Notes: generated from the letters alone by a model not told the origin. A stretch of DNA of 64,000 bases from a candidate division NC10 bacterium CSP1-5 (GCA_001443495.1 LDXR01000008.1:58987-122986), one strand, 5' to 3'. Shown: positions 25,179 to 34,468, counted from the first letter of the stretch. Program-made: numbers and translations.

Positions 25179-25729
25179 TAGCCGCCCTCGACCCGGGGCT
25201 CATACTCCCGATGGGGGTCAGGGGGAAGGGTCAGGATCTGCTGGGCGATGAAGGAGACGATGTAGTCGTTCACGTCCTTCACCGATACGATCCCCACCGG
25301 GCGGTACTCGTTGTCCACGAGAGGGACATGGCGGAAACCGCCGAGATGCATCGTATGGATTGCATAGGCAATCACGTCGTCGAGCTTGAGCACCTCGGGG
25401 TTGCGCGTCATATACTTCTCTACCGTCACTTCGTTTAGATTCACATCCGTCCCTAGGACCTTTTTCAGGATGTCCCGCTCCGAAAGGATCCCGATCAGCC
25501 TTTCGCCCTCCTGGATCATCACTGCGCCGACGCTGTGCTGCTGCATCAGCTTGACCGCCGCGGCAAGTTTCGCTGTGCGCTGGACGCACAGGGGGGGATG
25601 GTAATGCAGGTCACGGATGGGACGGTTGAAGATCCCTTCATCGACGGTGATCCGGGGTTGCGCCCTCTCTTCACTGACGATCAGATATTCGTCCTGATTC
25701 TCCTTGTCGGTTTCATCAGGGTCTCCCAT
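25178..25729 (-). CDS. CBS-pair domain protein
   Basis: A 183-residue protein with two tandem CBS domains: MQQHSVGAVMIQEGERLIGILSERDI (about residues 65-88) and the TMHLGGFRHVPLVDNEYRPVGIVSVKD segment (about 125-150). Such pairs sense adenine nucleotides or SAM and control a partner; no catalytic domain is present here. The N-terminal 40 residues are acidic and probably disordered. The stop codon is close to the heptad array. Target unknown. Confidence 0.8.
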   Translation of the reverse strand: MGDPDETDKENQDEYLIVSEERAQPRITVDEGIFNRPIRDLHYHPPLCVQRTAKLAAAVKLMQQHSVGAVMIQEGERLIGILSERDILKKVLGTDVNLNEVTVEKYMTRNPEVLKLDDVIAYAIHTMHLGGFRHVPLVDNEYRPVGIVSVKDVNDYIVSFIAQQILTLPPDPHREYEPRVEGG

Positions 25730-25979
25730 GGAAACCTCCCCTGGGACTCGCGGCTGTCCCTTTGAGCTCTTTCTCTCAGTAGGTCGTCCTGCCCTTTAGT
25801 CCTACATAGCACGTTTGCCTCTCCCTCTCAACTGCTTTGTCCGATGCCCCGCACTGCCGGGACCTGTTTGGGGATTCGCCGCCCGCCATCCATCCGCGGA
25901 GGGCGGGCTCGCCGCTTTGTCCTTGAAAAAGCAACGAAAGTGGTTAAGATGAGCCCTCGATATCCGCAGGAGAGTGACC

Positions 25980-26849
25980 ATGGACGGGAATCCGAGAATT
26001 ACGCCGGTGGATCTCATCACCTATCTGGCGCTCCTCGTTTTGATGCTCACCACGGTGGTGACGCTGCCTGCGAATCCCCACGGACCGGTCCTTTTGGCGA
26101 AATACAGTGGCCTCGCCGCTGTTCTCACTCTCCTCTGGTGGCTGGATCGGAGACAGATCTGGATCGTGCGGGCGCTCCACGCCTTCTACCCTCTCATCTT
26201 CATTCCGATCCTCTTCGATAGCTTTGCCGATCTCCTCCCGTGGGCGAGCCCGAGCGCACGGGACCCGTTCCTCATCCGATTGGATCACGCCGTCCTGGGT
26301 ACCCATCCCACCGTCTGGCTCGAGCGGTTCAGCCACCCTGTGCTCACGGAAGTCCTGACGTGGGCCTACACATCCTACTACGTTCTTCCCTTCATCCTGG
26401 CCGTTGCCATTTACCGGCGAGGAAAGACAGAAGACTTTGACCGGGCAGTCTGTGGGCTGGTCCTCTGCTATTACCTCTCGTACGTCGGTTACTTTCTGGT
26501 TCCTGCCGTTGGGCCTCGGTTTACACTGGCCCATCTGCAACACATTGACCTTCCCGGGGTCTTCCTGGCGGACACGATCCGGGATACCCTCAACGTCCTT
26601 GAGCGCTTCAAGCAGGATGCCTTCCCGAGTGGTCACACCGCCATCGTCCTCGTGGTCCTCTCTTACGCGCGGCGGTTCGACCGTGGTCTCTTCTGGATAT
26701 TCCTGCCGATGGTGGTTGCCCTGATCTTCTCCACCGTGTACCTCCGCTATCACTATGTTGTGGATGTCCTGGCGGGGATCCTGCTGGCCGCCCTGTGTCC
26801 GGTCCTGGAGCGCGTGACGTTCGCCCTCTGGCGGCCGGACAACGGATGA
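25980..26849 (+). CDS. PAP2-superfamily membrane phosphatase/phosphotransferase
   Basis: A 289-residue protein with about six membrane helices. The catalytic elements are PSGHTAIVLV (about residue 217) and RYHYVVDVLAG (about 258); GPRFTLAHLQ (about 177) takes the place of the first motif. This layout is like the PAP2_3 group, which includes fungal inositolphosphorylceramide synthase (Aur1) as well as bacterial lipid phosphatases. It stands next to, and faces, a candidate ceramide operon, so transfer of a head group to ceramide is a reasonable hypothesis. GGAG lies 11 bases before the ATG. The TGA stop is itself part of the heptad array that follows. Confidence 0.78.
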   Translation: MDGNPRITPVDLITYLALLVLMLTTVVTLPANPHGPVLLAKYSGLAAVLTLLWWLDRRQIWIVRALHAFYPLIFIPILFDSFADLLPWASPSARDPFLIRLDHAVLGTHPTVWLERFSHPVLTEVLTWAYTSYYVLPFILAVAIYRRGKTEDFDRAVCGLVLCYYLSYVGYFLVPAVGPRFTLAHLQHIDLPGVFLADTIRDTLNVLERFKQDAFPSGHTAIVLVVLSYARRFDRGLFWIFLPMVVALIFSTVYLRYHYVVDVLAGILLAALCPVLERVTFALWRPDNG

Positions 26850-26973
26850 CCGACGACCGCAAGGCGATGGGCGACGACAGAGTGCTGACTACCGGTCTCT
26901 ACTGTCATCCGTCATCGGTGACCGGTCATCACGTTCTTTGGTCATCGGTCACCGGACGACGGTCATCGGCCTT
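26847..26973. repeat. Heptad repeat array (GGTCATC/GATGACC type), convergent gene gap
   Basis: Units GATGACC, GACGACC and GGCGACG run first, then GTCATCC, GTCATCG, GTGACCG, GTCATCA and GGTCATCGGTCACCGG run the other way, giving an imperfect hairpin of some 120 bases between two converging genes. It could act as a transcription terminator for both, but no poly-T follows. Confidence 0.75.
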
Positions 26974-28075
26974 ACAGAGGCAGTTCGTAGATCCGGTACC
27001 GCTTGTACGGGACGCCCCCCCACCGCTCCACGAGCCGGAGGACGATCCAGTTATCCTCCAGCACCCATGAGATCTCAGCGTGGATGAACCCCCGCTGGTT
27101 CAGAGCACGCGTGGCGAAGAAATAGAGGAGCGCGTCGACCCCTTTGCCCCGGTACTCGGGTCTGACGCCCAGGAGGATGAGGCGTGCGTCACGGATGCGA
27201 CGGCGGTACCAGAGGAACTTCAGCAGGCCGACCGGTCCGAGGCGACCGTTGAGGTGGCGGAGGACCTGGTTGTAGTCGGGGAGGAGTATGAGAAATCCGA
27301 TGGGGCACCTTTCGACCTCGGCAATTAGCGCGAGTGAAGGCACGAGCAAGGGCTTCAGGTGCTTGGCCATCCACCGGGCCTCAGCGTGCGTCATCGGGGT
27401 GAAGCCCCAGTTGTCCTGCCAGGCGATGTTGTATAGCTCGCGGAAGATCTCGACCTCCTCGTGCAGTCGCTTCAGATTCATAGGGCGGACCCGGATGCCC
27501 TTTTGCTCCGCCCCTGCGGCGAACCGGGCCATCTTGGGGGGGAGGGTCTTCGGGATCACGACGCGGTATGCCAGCAGGTCCTTCGCCTTGCGGAATCCGG
27601 CTGCCTCGAGGAGGGCCTGGTAGCGCGGGGGATTATACGGCATCAGGAAGGTGGGTGGGGAGTCAAAGCCCTCGACCAGGAGGCCGCACGGGTTGTGCAT
27701 CGAGGGATTGACCGGCCCGCGGATTGCCCGCATCCCCTTTCCGCGGAGGAACTCCTGCGCCGCTGCCAAGAGCCCTGCCGTGATTCCCCCGTCGCCGAGG
27801 CATTCGAAGAAGCCGAAGAAGCCGACCGGGTCATGATGGAATTCGAGAAAGTGCCGGTCCAGAATCGCGGCGATCCGGCCCACAACCTGGTCACCTTCCC
27901 TGGCTAGGAAGAGACGGATCTCGGCTTTCTCAAAGAAGGGGTGTTGGCCGGTAAGGAGCTGGCGCTGCTCTAGGAGGAGGAGGGGGACCCAGTGGGGATC
28001 ACCCCGATAAATGCGCCACGGAAGGTGGAGGAAGAGCTGGAGATCCCGGTCGGTGGTGACAGGCAAGACCTCCAC
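26972..28075 (-). CDS. GNAT-fold acyltransferase, candidate bacterial ceramide synthase
   Basis: A 367-residue GNAT-like protein: N-terminal VTTDRDLQLFLHLPWRIYRGDPHWVP, a typical opening of this family, and C-terminal ARLILLGVRPEYRGKGVDALLY, with the acyl-CoA binding loop R-x-x-x-x-G. Caulobacter ceramide synthase (bCerS) is an acyltransferase of this general type, N-acylating 3-ketosphinganine. It is the last gene of a tight three-gene operon (two bases after the oxoamine synthase). The role is inferred from that pairing; other N-acyltransferase functions are possible. Confidence 0.68.
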   Translation of the reverse strand: MEVLPVTTDRDLQLFLHLPWRIYRGDPHWVPLLLLEQRQLLTGQHPFFEKAEIRLFLAREGDQVVGRIAAILDRHFLEFHHDPVGFFGFFECLGDGGITAGLLAAAQEFLRGKGMRAIRGPVNPSMHNPCGLLVEGFDSPPTFLMPYNPPRYQALLEAAGFRKAKDLLAYRVVIPKTLPPKMARFAAGAEQKGIRVRPMNLKRLHEEVEIFRELYNIAWQDNWGFTPMTHAEARWMAKHLKPLLVPSLALIAEVERCPIGFLILLPDYNQVLRHLNGRLGPVGLLKFLWYRRRIRDARLILLGVRPEYRGKGVDALLYFFATRALNQRGFIHAEISWVLEDNWIVLRLVERWGGVPYKRYRIYELPL

Positions 28076-28077
28076 GG

Positions 28078-29256
28078 TCAGATAGCCCCGAGTTCCCTCC
28101 TGACGGCGCGAAAGGCCTCCAGGACCCGATCGATATGGGCGTCCGTATGAGTGGCCATATAGCTCGAGCGGATGAGGGCTCGCCCCTCGGGGACGGCGGG
28201 GCTCACGCTCACGTTGGCGAAGACCCCCTGTTCGTAGAGGGCGCGTCCCATCCGGAAGGCGTGCAGGTCGTCGCCGAGCAGGACCGGGACGATGGGCGTT
28301 TCGCTCAGCCCCGTGTCAAACCCCATCCCTTTCAGGCCCTCTCGCACCCGCTGCGCATTCTTCCAGAGCTGCGTGCGTCGCTCTGGCTCACGCTCGATCA
28401 CCTCCAGGGCAGCCCCGATGGTGGCCACACAGGCGGGGGGGAGGGAGGCGCTGAATATCATGGAACGGGCCTTATGCTTGACGTAGTGGATTACCTCGTG
28501 GCTCGAGGCGATGAAACCTCCCACTGACGCCAGGGCCTTGCTGCACGTCCCCATGACGATGTCCACTTCCTCTTCGAGCCCGAAGTGTTCCGCAGTCCCG
28601 CGGCCCTCCTTGCCAAGCACGCCGGTGGCGTGGGCGTCGTCCACCATCACCCTGGCCCCGTATTCTCGGGCGAGGCGAACGATTCCCGGGAGGTTGACGA
28701 TATCTCCCTCCATGCTGAAGACCCCGTCCACGACGATCAGCTTCCCCTTATCAGGGTGAGCGGCCAGGATGCGCTCGAGATCTTCCATGTCGTTGTGCCG
28801 GTACTTCAGGATCTGGCCAAAAGAGAGGCGACAGCCGTCGATGATGCTGGCGTGGTTCCACCGGTCGATGATGACTACATCGTCTTTGCCGACCAGGGCC
28901 GAGATGACGCCCAGGTTCGTCTGAAACCCGGTCGAAAAGAGGAGGGCGGCCTCTCTCCCCTTGAACTTGGCGAGCTGGGCTTCGACCTCGGTGTGAAGAT
29001 CCATGGTGCCGTTGAGGAACCGGGAGCCGGCGCATCCGGTCCCGTATTTCTCCACCGCCCGGATCGCCGCCTCCTTGATGCTTGGGTGCGAGGTGAGTCC
29101 CAGGTAGTTGTTGGACCCCACCATGATCATTCGTCGCCCGTCCACGACGACCTCGGGGTCCTGAGCCGATCGGATCACTTGGAAGTATGGGTAGAGCCCG
29201 GCCGCCATTACCTGCTTGGCGTCGGTGTATGCGTAACATTTGTCGAAGATGTCCAT
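28078..29256 (-). CDS. Alpha-oxoamine synthase, probable serine palmitoyltransferase
   Basis: A 392-residue PLP enzyme of the AOS family, which condenses an amino acid with an acyl-CoA or acyl-ACP. YLGLTSHPSIKEAA is in the N-terminal region. DDAHATGVLGKEGRG (about 205-219) carries the PLP-binding Asp/His. GTCSKALASVGGF (about 235-247) holds the Schiff-base lysine. Family members include BioF, KBL, HemA and serine palmitoyltransferase (Spt). bioB lies elsewhere and no biotin operon surrounds this gene; instead it is between an SDR and a GNAT gene as in bacterial sphingolipid clusters, so Spt is favoured. Without a tested substrate, glycine C-acetyltransferase remains an alternative. Confidence 0.7.
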   Translation of the reverse strand: MDIFDKCYAYTDAKQVMAAGLYPYFQVIRSAQDPEVVVDGRRMIMVGSNNYLGLTSHPSIKEAAIRAVEKYGTGCAGSRFLNGTMDLHTEVEAQLAKFKGREAALLFSTGFQTNLGVISALVGKDDVVIIDRWNHASIIDGCRLSFGQILKYRHNDMEDLERILAAHPDKGKLIVVDGVFSMEGDIVNLPGIVRLAREYGARVMVDDAHATGVLGKEGRGTAEHFGLEEEVDIVMGTCSKALASVGGFIASSHEVIHYVKHKARSMIFSASLPPACVATIGAALEVIEREPERRTQLWKNAQRVREGLKGMGFDTGLSETPIVPVLLGDDLHAFRMGRALYEQGVFANVSVSPAVPEGRALIRSSYMATHTDAHIDRVLEAFRAVRRELGAI

Positions 29257-29265
29257 GGCCCCCCT

Positions 29266-30237
29266 TTACAACCAGCCGTGACTCTGATACCACTCGGCCA
29301 CCCGTTGCGCTCCCACGTCCAGGGGAACGGAGGTGGTGAAACCCAGTTCGTGTGAGGCCTTGCTCGGGTCGCAGACCCAGTACCGCTGCCGCATCTCACA
29401 GGCCTTGTCTCGGTTGAGCAGGGGCGGGACTCCCGCAAGGCGGGCGATCCCCTCCCAGGCCCAAGCGGCGCCAGCGAGGAGGGCAGAGGGAACGGGAACG
29501 GTCATTGGCCGGACGCCCAGGGCCGCCGCGATGGCCTGCGATATCTCTTCCCAGGACCGAGGAGATTTTTCTCCAAGGTAGTATATCTCCTGGTCCCTGC
29601 CGCGCTCGGCCGCCAGGGTGACCCCGCGGATCAGGTCCTCCACGTAGCACAGGCTAAAGGCCCGCCTCCCGCTCAAGCGAAACGCCATCCGCCGTTTGGC
29701 CAGTCGATAAAAAACCAAAAGATCCCGGTCCCGCGGACCATAGATCACCGGGGCCCGCACAATCACCCACGGAATCGCCCCCCCGACTTGCTCCAGGGCC
29801 TTCTCCCCTTGCAGCTTGCTCCGGCCGTAGTGACTCACAGGTTGGGGAGGGTCCGACTCCCGCAGCGGAACTCCATCCCGGCTCGGACCGGCTGCCGCCA
29901 GGCTGCTCAGATACACCAGTCGGGGTGGCTGTGTCCGTCCGGCCAGGATCGCCACCAAGTTGGCCGTGCCCTCCCCGTTGACCCGATAGTACTCGTCGCG
30001 CTCCAGCGCCTTGGTGAGTCCGGCCACGTGAAAGACCCAGTCAAAGTTGTCATCGAGGCGCCCACCGAGTTCGGGGTCTGTGCAATCACCTTCGATGACC
30101 CTGACCTGTAGGCCTTCGAGCCAGCGGAGGCGGCTCTGGCTTCGGGCCAGGCAGGTGACCTCGTCTCCTCGGTGCAGCAGGTATTCCACCAAGTGGCTGC
30201 CGATGAACCCGGTCGCGCCCGTGATCAAGGCCTTCAC
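29266..30237 (-). CDS. NAD(P)-dependent epimerase/dehydratase, candidate ceramide reductase (CerR-like)
   Basis: A 323-residue extended SDR protein: TGATGFIGSHLVEYLL cofactor motif at the N terminus, the active-site tyrosine-lysine pair YGRSK near residue 144, and the RAPVIYGPRD motif near 165. In Caulobacter an epimerase-like SDR (CerR) reduces the ceramide keto group, and this gene is first in the operon. A GTG at 30237 with MKALITGATG is chosen; a GTG at 30270 is possible but adds a weakly conserved leader. GGAGGG lies 13 bases before the chosen start. Function inferred from context. Confidence 0.65.
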   Translation of the reverse strand: MKALITGATGFIGSHLVEYLLHRGDEVTCLARSQSRLRWLEGLQVRVIEGDCTDPELGGRLDDNFDWVFHVAGLTKALERDEYYRVNGEGTANLVAILAGRTQPPRLVYLSSLAAAGPSRDGVPLRESDPPQPVSHYGRSKLQGEKALEQVGGAIPWVIVRAPVIYGPRDRDLLVFYRLAKRRMAFRLSGRRAFSLCYVEDLIRGVTLAAERGRDQEIYYLGEKSPRSWEEISQAIAAALGVRPMTVPVPSALLAGAAWAWEGIARLAGVPPLLNRDKACEMRQRYWVCDPSKASHELGFTTSVPLDVGAQRVAEWYQSHGWL

Positions 30238-30431
30238 GCTGCCCCGCGTCCCTCCGGGTTGATAATCCACCCCTGCCGGGGTGAGGCGGCCCGAAACGAG
30301 GCTCTATTCTATGGCAACTGCCTTTTCCAAGGCAAGCAGGAACACACAAAGGGCCTTGGGGCCGGCAGGGGAGCCGGCGCGGTCCCTCCACAAGATCCAA
30401 AGCCGCCTGTCAGCCGGCTGCATCACCATGG

Positions 30432-30749
30432 TTAGGGGAAGACAGTGACCATCACCGCAAAGAGTATCAGTTCGTCCCTCCCGGCGTTTCCAATCCAGAC
30501 CTCGTCACCGTCGCCCGCCATGAAGAGATCCCCTGCCCGGCCCTCCTCCTCGCGGTCTCCGATGCGGATGCGGGCTCGACCTCGAACAACATACATGAGG
30601 GTGTCGCTCCCGTGGCGCGTGGGCCCGAGGCGCTGCCCGGATTTGAAAAAATGGGCGACGCACCTCAGATGCGTTCCCTTGCCGAGCTCGACCGATTTGG
30701 GCCCGTTGACCTGATATTCCCGGACCGTCTCGATGTTGACCAGTCTCAC
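30432..30749 (-). CDS. Cupin-domain protein
   Basis: A small single-domain cupin of about 105 residues. The barrel is HFFKSGQRLGPTRHGSDTLMYVVRGRARIRI with the second motif AGDLFMAGDGDEVWIGN. Only one or two metal-binding histidines are present, so it may not bind a metal in the usual way. GGAGGAGGA lies directly before the tandem GTG codons at 30749-30752, which supports this start; a longer frame reaches 30872. No neighbour suggests a substrate. Confidence 0.6.
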   Translation of the reverse strand: MRLVNIETVREYQVNGPKSVELGKGTHLRCVAHFFKSGQRLGPTRHGSDTLMYVVRGRARIRIGDREEEGRAGDLFMAGDGDEVWIGNAGRDELILFAVMVTVFP

Positions 30750-31021
30750 CACTCCTCCTCCAGGCTCTCCCCTCTTCCCGCTGGACTCGCCCTCTCGTCT
30801 TCTGTACGGTCGTGCATTGCGGACGATTCCGTGACTGCCAAGCTCGGTGGCTGTCGCCACGGCAGTCGTCACTGTGCAAGGCGAGCGTGGTGGAAAAGCC
30901 AGAGGGATGACGGCATATGCATCCTGGAGATGGTTAACTACACGGACCGTCGATTATCTCTTCATGGCCCGGGTGGCGCGGGGGCTTAGGCTACCATAGG
31001 GTGCATCTGATTGCAAGGCCC

Positions 31022-32125
31022 TGTACTCGTTCACTACATATGAGACACGGAGGGGCTCTCCTTGGGTATGATGCCGTGTTGTTGGAGGAACTGCAAGGGT
31101 GTGAGATAGCCGAGCGCTTGGTGGGGCCGGACGGTGTTGTAGATGCCTTCCCATTGAGCGAGCTCTCGGTTGAGCGCCTCAACGGTCCAGGAGCACTCGG
31201 TCACCTCATAGAACTCCTCGGTATGGGTCCGCTGCGCCCGCTCGACCGCGCCATTGAGCTTGGGGCTTTTCGGGGGCAGCACGAACAGGCGGATCCCGCG
31301 GCGCTGGCACTCCGCTTCAAAGGCCGCGAAGAATTCGGCGCCCCCATCCACCTGGACGGCCCGGATGGGGAAGGGCATGCGCGCTTGCACGCTATCCAGA
31401 AACTGCACGGCGAGGGCGGCGGTGGCCCGGCGATGGGCCTCCAGGACATCCCAGCGCGAGACCACGTCGCGGGCGGTGAACTGTTTGAGGAGGACCCCGG
31501 GCACGGGCCGGAGATCGAGGGTGTCGAGCTGAACTAAGTCGCCCGGCTGCCGAGGGTGATACTCTTTCGGTTTCCGCATGGCGTACGGGCGGTGGGGCCG
31601 CCGTCGGGCGGCCCCCAGGGCTCGCCGCTGCGGTTCGACGAGCCGCCCATGCCTTTTGAGATAGGTGAGGATGCGCCCGACCGTGGACGCCGAGGTGGCC
31701 TGCCCCTGGGCCCGGAGCAGGATCACCAACTTATCCTTCCCCCAGCGGGGGTACGTCGCCCGCACCTGGTGCACAGCGGTGATGAGCGTCAGGGGCCACC
31801 GCGGAGCGCGCACGCGCCGCGGGCGCCGGGAGCGCTCTTTGAGCGAGGTCAGGTCGGTGGGGTCAAAGCGGCGGCGCCACCGGTAGAGGGTCGCCCGGCT
31901 GACCCCGAAGGTCCGGCAGGCCAGCGGGACGTCCCGGGTCTCCTGCCAGAGGCTGAGCGCCCTCAGCCGATCCCGCTCCCGGGGCGACAGCGCCACATGC
32001 CCATACCGCGCGACCCAATCGAACTGCCAGTTCAGGCCAAAGACGCTCATGAGGGGTTCCTCCTTCCGCGTGGGAACCCCTCCCTTGTACCCTAAGTTTG
32101 TCTCACATGTATCTGAACGAGTTCA
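31022..32125 (-). mobile_element. IS481-like insertion sequence, complete, 5-bp target duplication
   Basis: Terminal inverted repeats of about 27 bases: left TGTACTCGTTCACTACAT..., right (read inward) TGAACTCGTTCAGATACAT..., both continuing into ATGAGACA or GTGAGACA. The element is about 1.1 kb with a single transposase gene. GGCCC at 31017-31021 and again at 32126-32130 flank it directly, the mark of a recent insertion. No gene seems to be interrupted; it landed in the gap before the KimA-like gene. Confidence 0.9.
31034..32050 (-). CDS. IS481-family transposase
   Basis: A 338-residue single-frame transposase. The N-terminal helix-turn-helix is CRTFGVSRATLYRWRRRFDP (about residues 46-65). 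The integrase-core DDE residues are the Asp in LVQLDTLDL, the Asp in QVDGGAEFFAAF and the Glu in LNGAVERAQRTHTEEFYE. The stop codon lies within the left inverted repeat. The frame is intact, so the element may be active. Confidence 0.9.
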   Translation of the reverse strand: MSVFGLNWQFDWVARYGHVALSPRERDRLRALSLWQETRDVPLACRTFGVSRATLYRWRRRFDPTDLTSLKERSRRPRRVRAPRWPLTLITAVHQVRATYPRWGKDKLVILLRAQGQATSASTVGRILTYLKRHGRLVEPQRRALGAARRRPHRPYAMRKPKEYHPRQPGDLVQLDTLDLRPVPGVLLKQFTARDVVSRWDVLEAHRRATAALAVQFLDSVQARMPFPIRAVQVDGGAEFFAAFEAECQRRGIRLFVLPPKSPKLNGAVERAQRTHTEEFYEVTECSWTVEALNRELAQWEGIYNTVRPHQALGYLTPLQFLQQHGIIPKESPSVSHM

Positions 32126-32245
32126 GGCCCCGAGCCCGGGACCCCTTGCTCCCCCACCCTTTCGCATGCTACCCTCCCGGTGGCCTCGGCGACTGCGCTG
32201 GTCGACGGGGCCGATGCCCTCAGCGATTTCGGGGGTGAAGAGTTC

Positions 32246-34066
32246 ATGCTGGAACCCCTGAAGCGGTTTTTGATCGGTGAACCGAAGGCGACGGCCCAGG
32301 CGCCGCACGAACGCCTGTCCAATCCTGTCGCCCTGGCGGTCTTCTCCTCCGACGCCCTGTCCTCAGTGGCGTACGCCACAGAGGAGATCCTCCTCGTCTT
32401 GGTCCTCGCTGGGGCGACCGCCCTCACGTGGTCGAGCGGTATCGCCGTGGCCATCGGACTCCTCCTCCTCATCGTCACGGTGTCGTACCGCCAGACGATC
32501 CAGGCCTATCCGGCAGGCGGCGGGGCGTATCTCGTCAGCAAGGATAACCTGGGCGTCCCCGCGGGCCTGGTAGCCGGCGCCGCCCTGCTCATCGATTATG
32601 TCTTGACCGTTTCCGTCAGCGTGGCCGCGGGCGTGGCCGCCATCACCTCCGCCTGGCCCGCCCTCTACGGGCAGCGCGTCCTCCTCGGCGTCGTGGCGGT
32701 GGCGGCGATCGCCATAGCAAATCTGCGCGGGTTGCGGGAGTCGGGAAGGCTGTTCGCCGCCCCGACCTACCTCTTCATGATCAGCATGCTCGGCCTCATC
32801 GTCTTGGGCCTCGCCCGTCTCCTCTGGGGGGAGACCCCGGTGGTGCCTCTCCCCTCGTCCCCCGTGGTTCCGGTGGCGGCCGTGACCCCCTTTCTCATCC
32901 TCCGGGCCTTCGCGTCCGGGTGTACCGCCTTGACGGGGGTCGAGGCGATCTCCGATGGCGTCCCGGCGTTCCGCAAACCTGAGGCCGACAACGCCAAGCG
33001 GACCATAGCCTGGATGGCCGGCATCCTGCTGATCCTCTTCCTTGGGGTCACCTTCCTGGCGCGAGCGTATGAGGTCCTCCCCCGCGAAGGCGAGACGGTG
33101 GTTTCTCAACTCGCCCGGATGATTGTCGGCACGAGCCCCTTCTATTACGTGATCCAGGCGGCGACAGCCCTCATCCTCCTCTTGGCGGCCAACACCAGCT
33201 TTGCCGACTTCCCGCGGCTGTCCTACTTTCTTGCCCGCGACCGCTTCCTCCCCCGCCAACTCGTCAACCGGGGCGATCGACTGGTCTTCTCCAACGGGGT
33301 TATCGTCCTCGCCCTTCTCGCCTCGTTGCTCCTCGTCCTCTTCGGAGGCGACACCCATGCTCTGATCCCTCTGTATGCCGTCGGCGTTTTTATCTCATTC
33401 ACCCTGTCTCAGGCGGGTATGGTCCGACGGCATCTCCGCCTTCGGGAGACGGGCTGGCAGCGCGGTATCCTCATCAACGGGGCGGGGGCGGTAACCACGG
33501 CGGTCGTCCTCACGGTCGTCGGGGGGACAAAGTTCGTCGATGGGGCCTTCCTGGTGGTGGTCATGATTCCCATCCTCGTGGGCATGTTCGCCGCGATCCA
33601 CCGCCATTATCGGCAAGTGGGGGAGCAGCTCCGCATCAAGCATTTCGCCGTTCCGGACAAGGTGACGCATGCGGTCCTCCTCCTCGTGTCGGACGTCCAC
33701 ATGGGCATCCTCAACGCACTGAACTATGCCCGGGCGATCTCGCCAGAGGTGGAGGCGGTCTACGTCAGTCTGGATGAGGAGGCGACGAAGCAGATGCGGC
33801 TTCGCTGGGGGCTCTGGTCGGGGGGTGTCCCCCTGGTGATTCTCGACTCGCCCTACCGGTCCGTCGTACAGCCACTCATCGAGTACGTGAACAAGATCCA
33901 AGCCGAGCGACAGGTGGATTTCGTTACCATCGTCCTGCCGGAGTTCGTCCCCGCGCGGTGGTGGCATCACCTCTTACATAATCAGACCGCCCTCCGGATC
34001 AGGGCCCATTTCCTCTTTCGCAAGGGGACGGTCATCATCAACGTGCGTTTCCATCTCGAGACGTAG
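32246..34066 (+). CDS. kimA: KimA-like potassium/proton symporter
   Basis: A 606-residue APC-superfamily membrane transporter. It matches the KimA family over its whole length: LKRFLIGEP start, VFSSDALSSVAYATEE (about residues 32-47), YPAGGGAYLVSKDNLG and SGCTALTGVEAISDGVPAF in the membrane part with about 12 helices. A cytoplasmic UspA-like C-terminal domain (about 470-606) is present. KimA takes up potassium, and in Bacillus c-di-AMP binding to that domain shuts it. The start at 32246 is chosen because the LEPLKRFLIGEP start is conserved; a frame from 32180 adds 22 unrelated residues. The IS copy lies upstream and may affect its expression. Confidence 0.87.
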   Translation: MLEPLKRFLIGEPKATAQAPHERLSNPVALAVFSSDALSSVAYATEEILLVLVLAGATALTWSSGIAVAIGLLLLIVTVSYRQTIQAYPAGGGAYLVSKDNLGVPAGLVAGAALLIDYVLTVSVSVAAGVAAITSAWPALYGQRVLLGVVAVAAIAIANLRGLRESGRLFAAPTYLFMISMLGLIVLGLARLLWGETPVVPLPSSPVVPVAAVTPFLILRAFASGCTALTGVEAISDGVPAFRKPEADNAKRTIAWMAGILLILFLGVTFLARAYEVLPREGETVVSQLARMIVGTSPFYYVIQAATALILLLAANTSFADFPRLSYFLARDRFLPRQLVNRGDRLVFSNGVIVLALLASLLLVLFGGDTHALIPLYAVGVFISFTLSQAGMVRRHLRLRETGWQRGILINGAGAVTTAVVLTVVGGTKFVDGAFLVVVMIPILVGMFAAIHRHYRQVGEQLRIKHFAVPDKVTHAVLLLVSDVHMGILNALNYARAISPEVEAVYVSLDEEATKQMRLRWGLWSGGVPLVILDSPYRSVVQPLIEYVNKIQAERQVDFVTIVLPEFVPARWWHHLLHNQTALRIRAHFLFRKGTVIINVRFHLET

Positions 34067-34215
34067 CCGGGGCCCGCACCTGGGACTCCCTCGCGCGAGC
34101 AATCCAATATCGGGAATACGGGGAGTGCGCCACAGTGTGACAGGGTGAGGGTGCACACCCGTTCGGGGAAAACAGGACGTGAGGGGAAGGGAGGCTGCCT
34201 CGGGCGCTGATGTGC

Positions 34216-34293
34216 TGGTGACCCCAGCGGGATTCGAACCCGCGTTGCCGCCTTGAAAGAGCGGTGTCCTAGGCCAGGCTAGACGATGGGGTC
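34216..34293 (-). tRNA. tRNA-Glu (anticodon TTC)
   Basis: On the minus strand the 75-base cloverleaf pairs GACCCCA with TGGGGTC, then CCA is encoded in the DNA (34216-34218). The anticodon loop is CTTTCAA, giving TTC. The T-arm CGGGTTCGAATCCCG is standard. Confidence 0.93.
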
Positions 34294-34320
34294 CACCGCG
34301 GGCATGATGCGATGGCTAGA

Positions 34321-34349
34321 CACATAGCATATCCGGTCTCGGTTCGCAA
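34321..34349 (-). promoter_or_regulatory. Candidate promoter of tRNA-Glu
   Basis: Reading the minus strand, TTGCGA at 34349-34344 and TATGTG at 34326-34321 are 17 bases apart. Transcription would start about 20 bases before the tRNA. Confidence 0.45.
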
Positions 34350-34468
34350 GGGAGAAGACCCCGGGAATGCGCGCCTAGGAAGACGTCAGGCCCCTGATAC
34401 CGGGGAAGGGCGTTGACAAGGTGAAATGATTCAAGAGAAGATGACACGGGCTCTCCCGGGGGTCTTCC

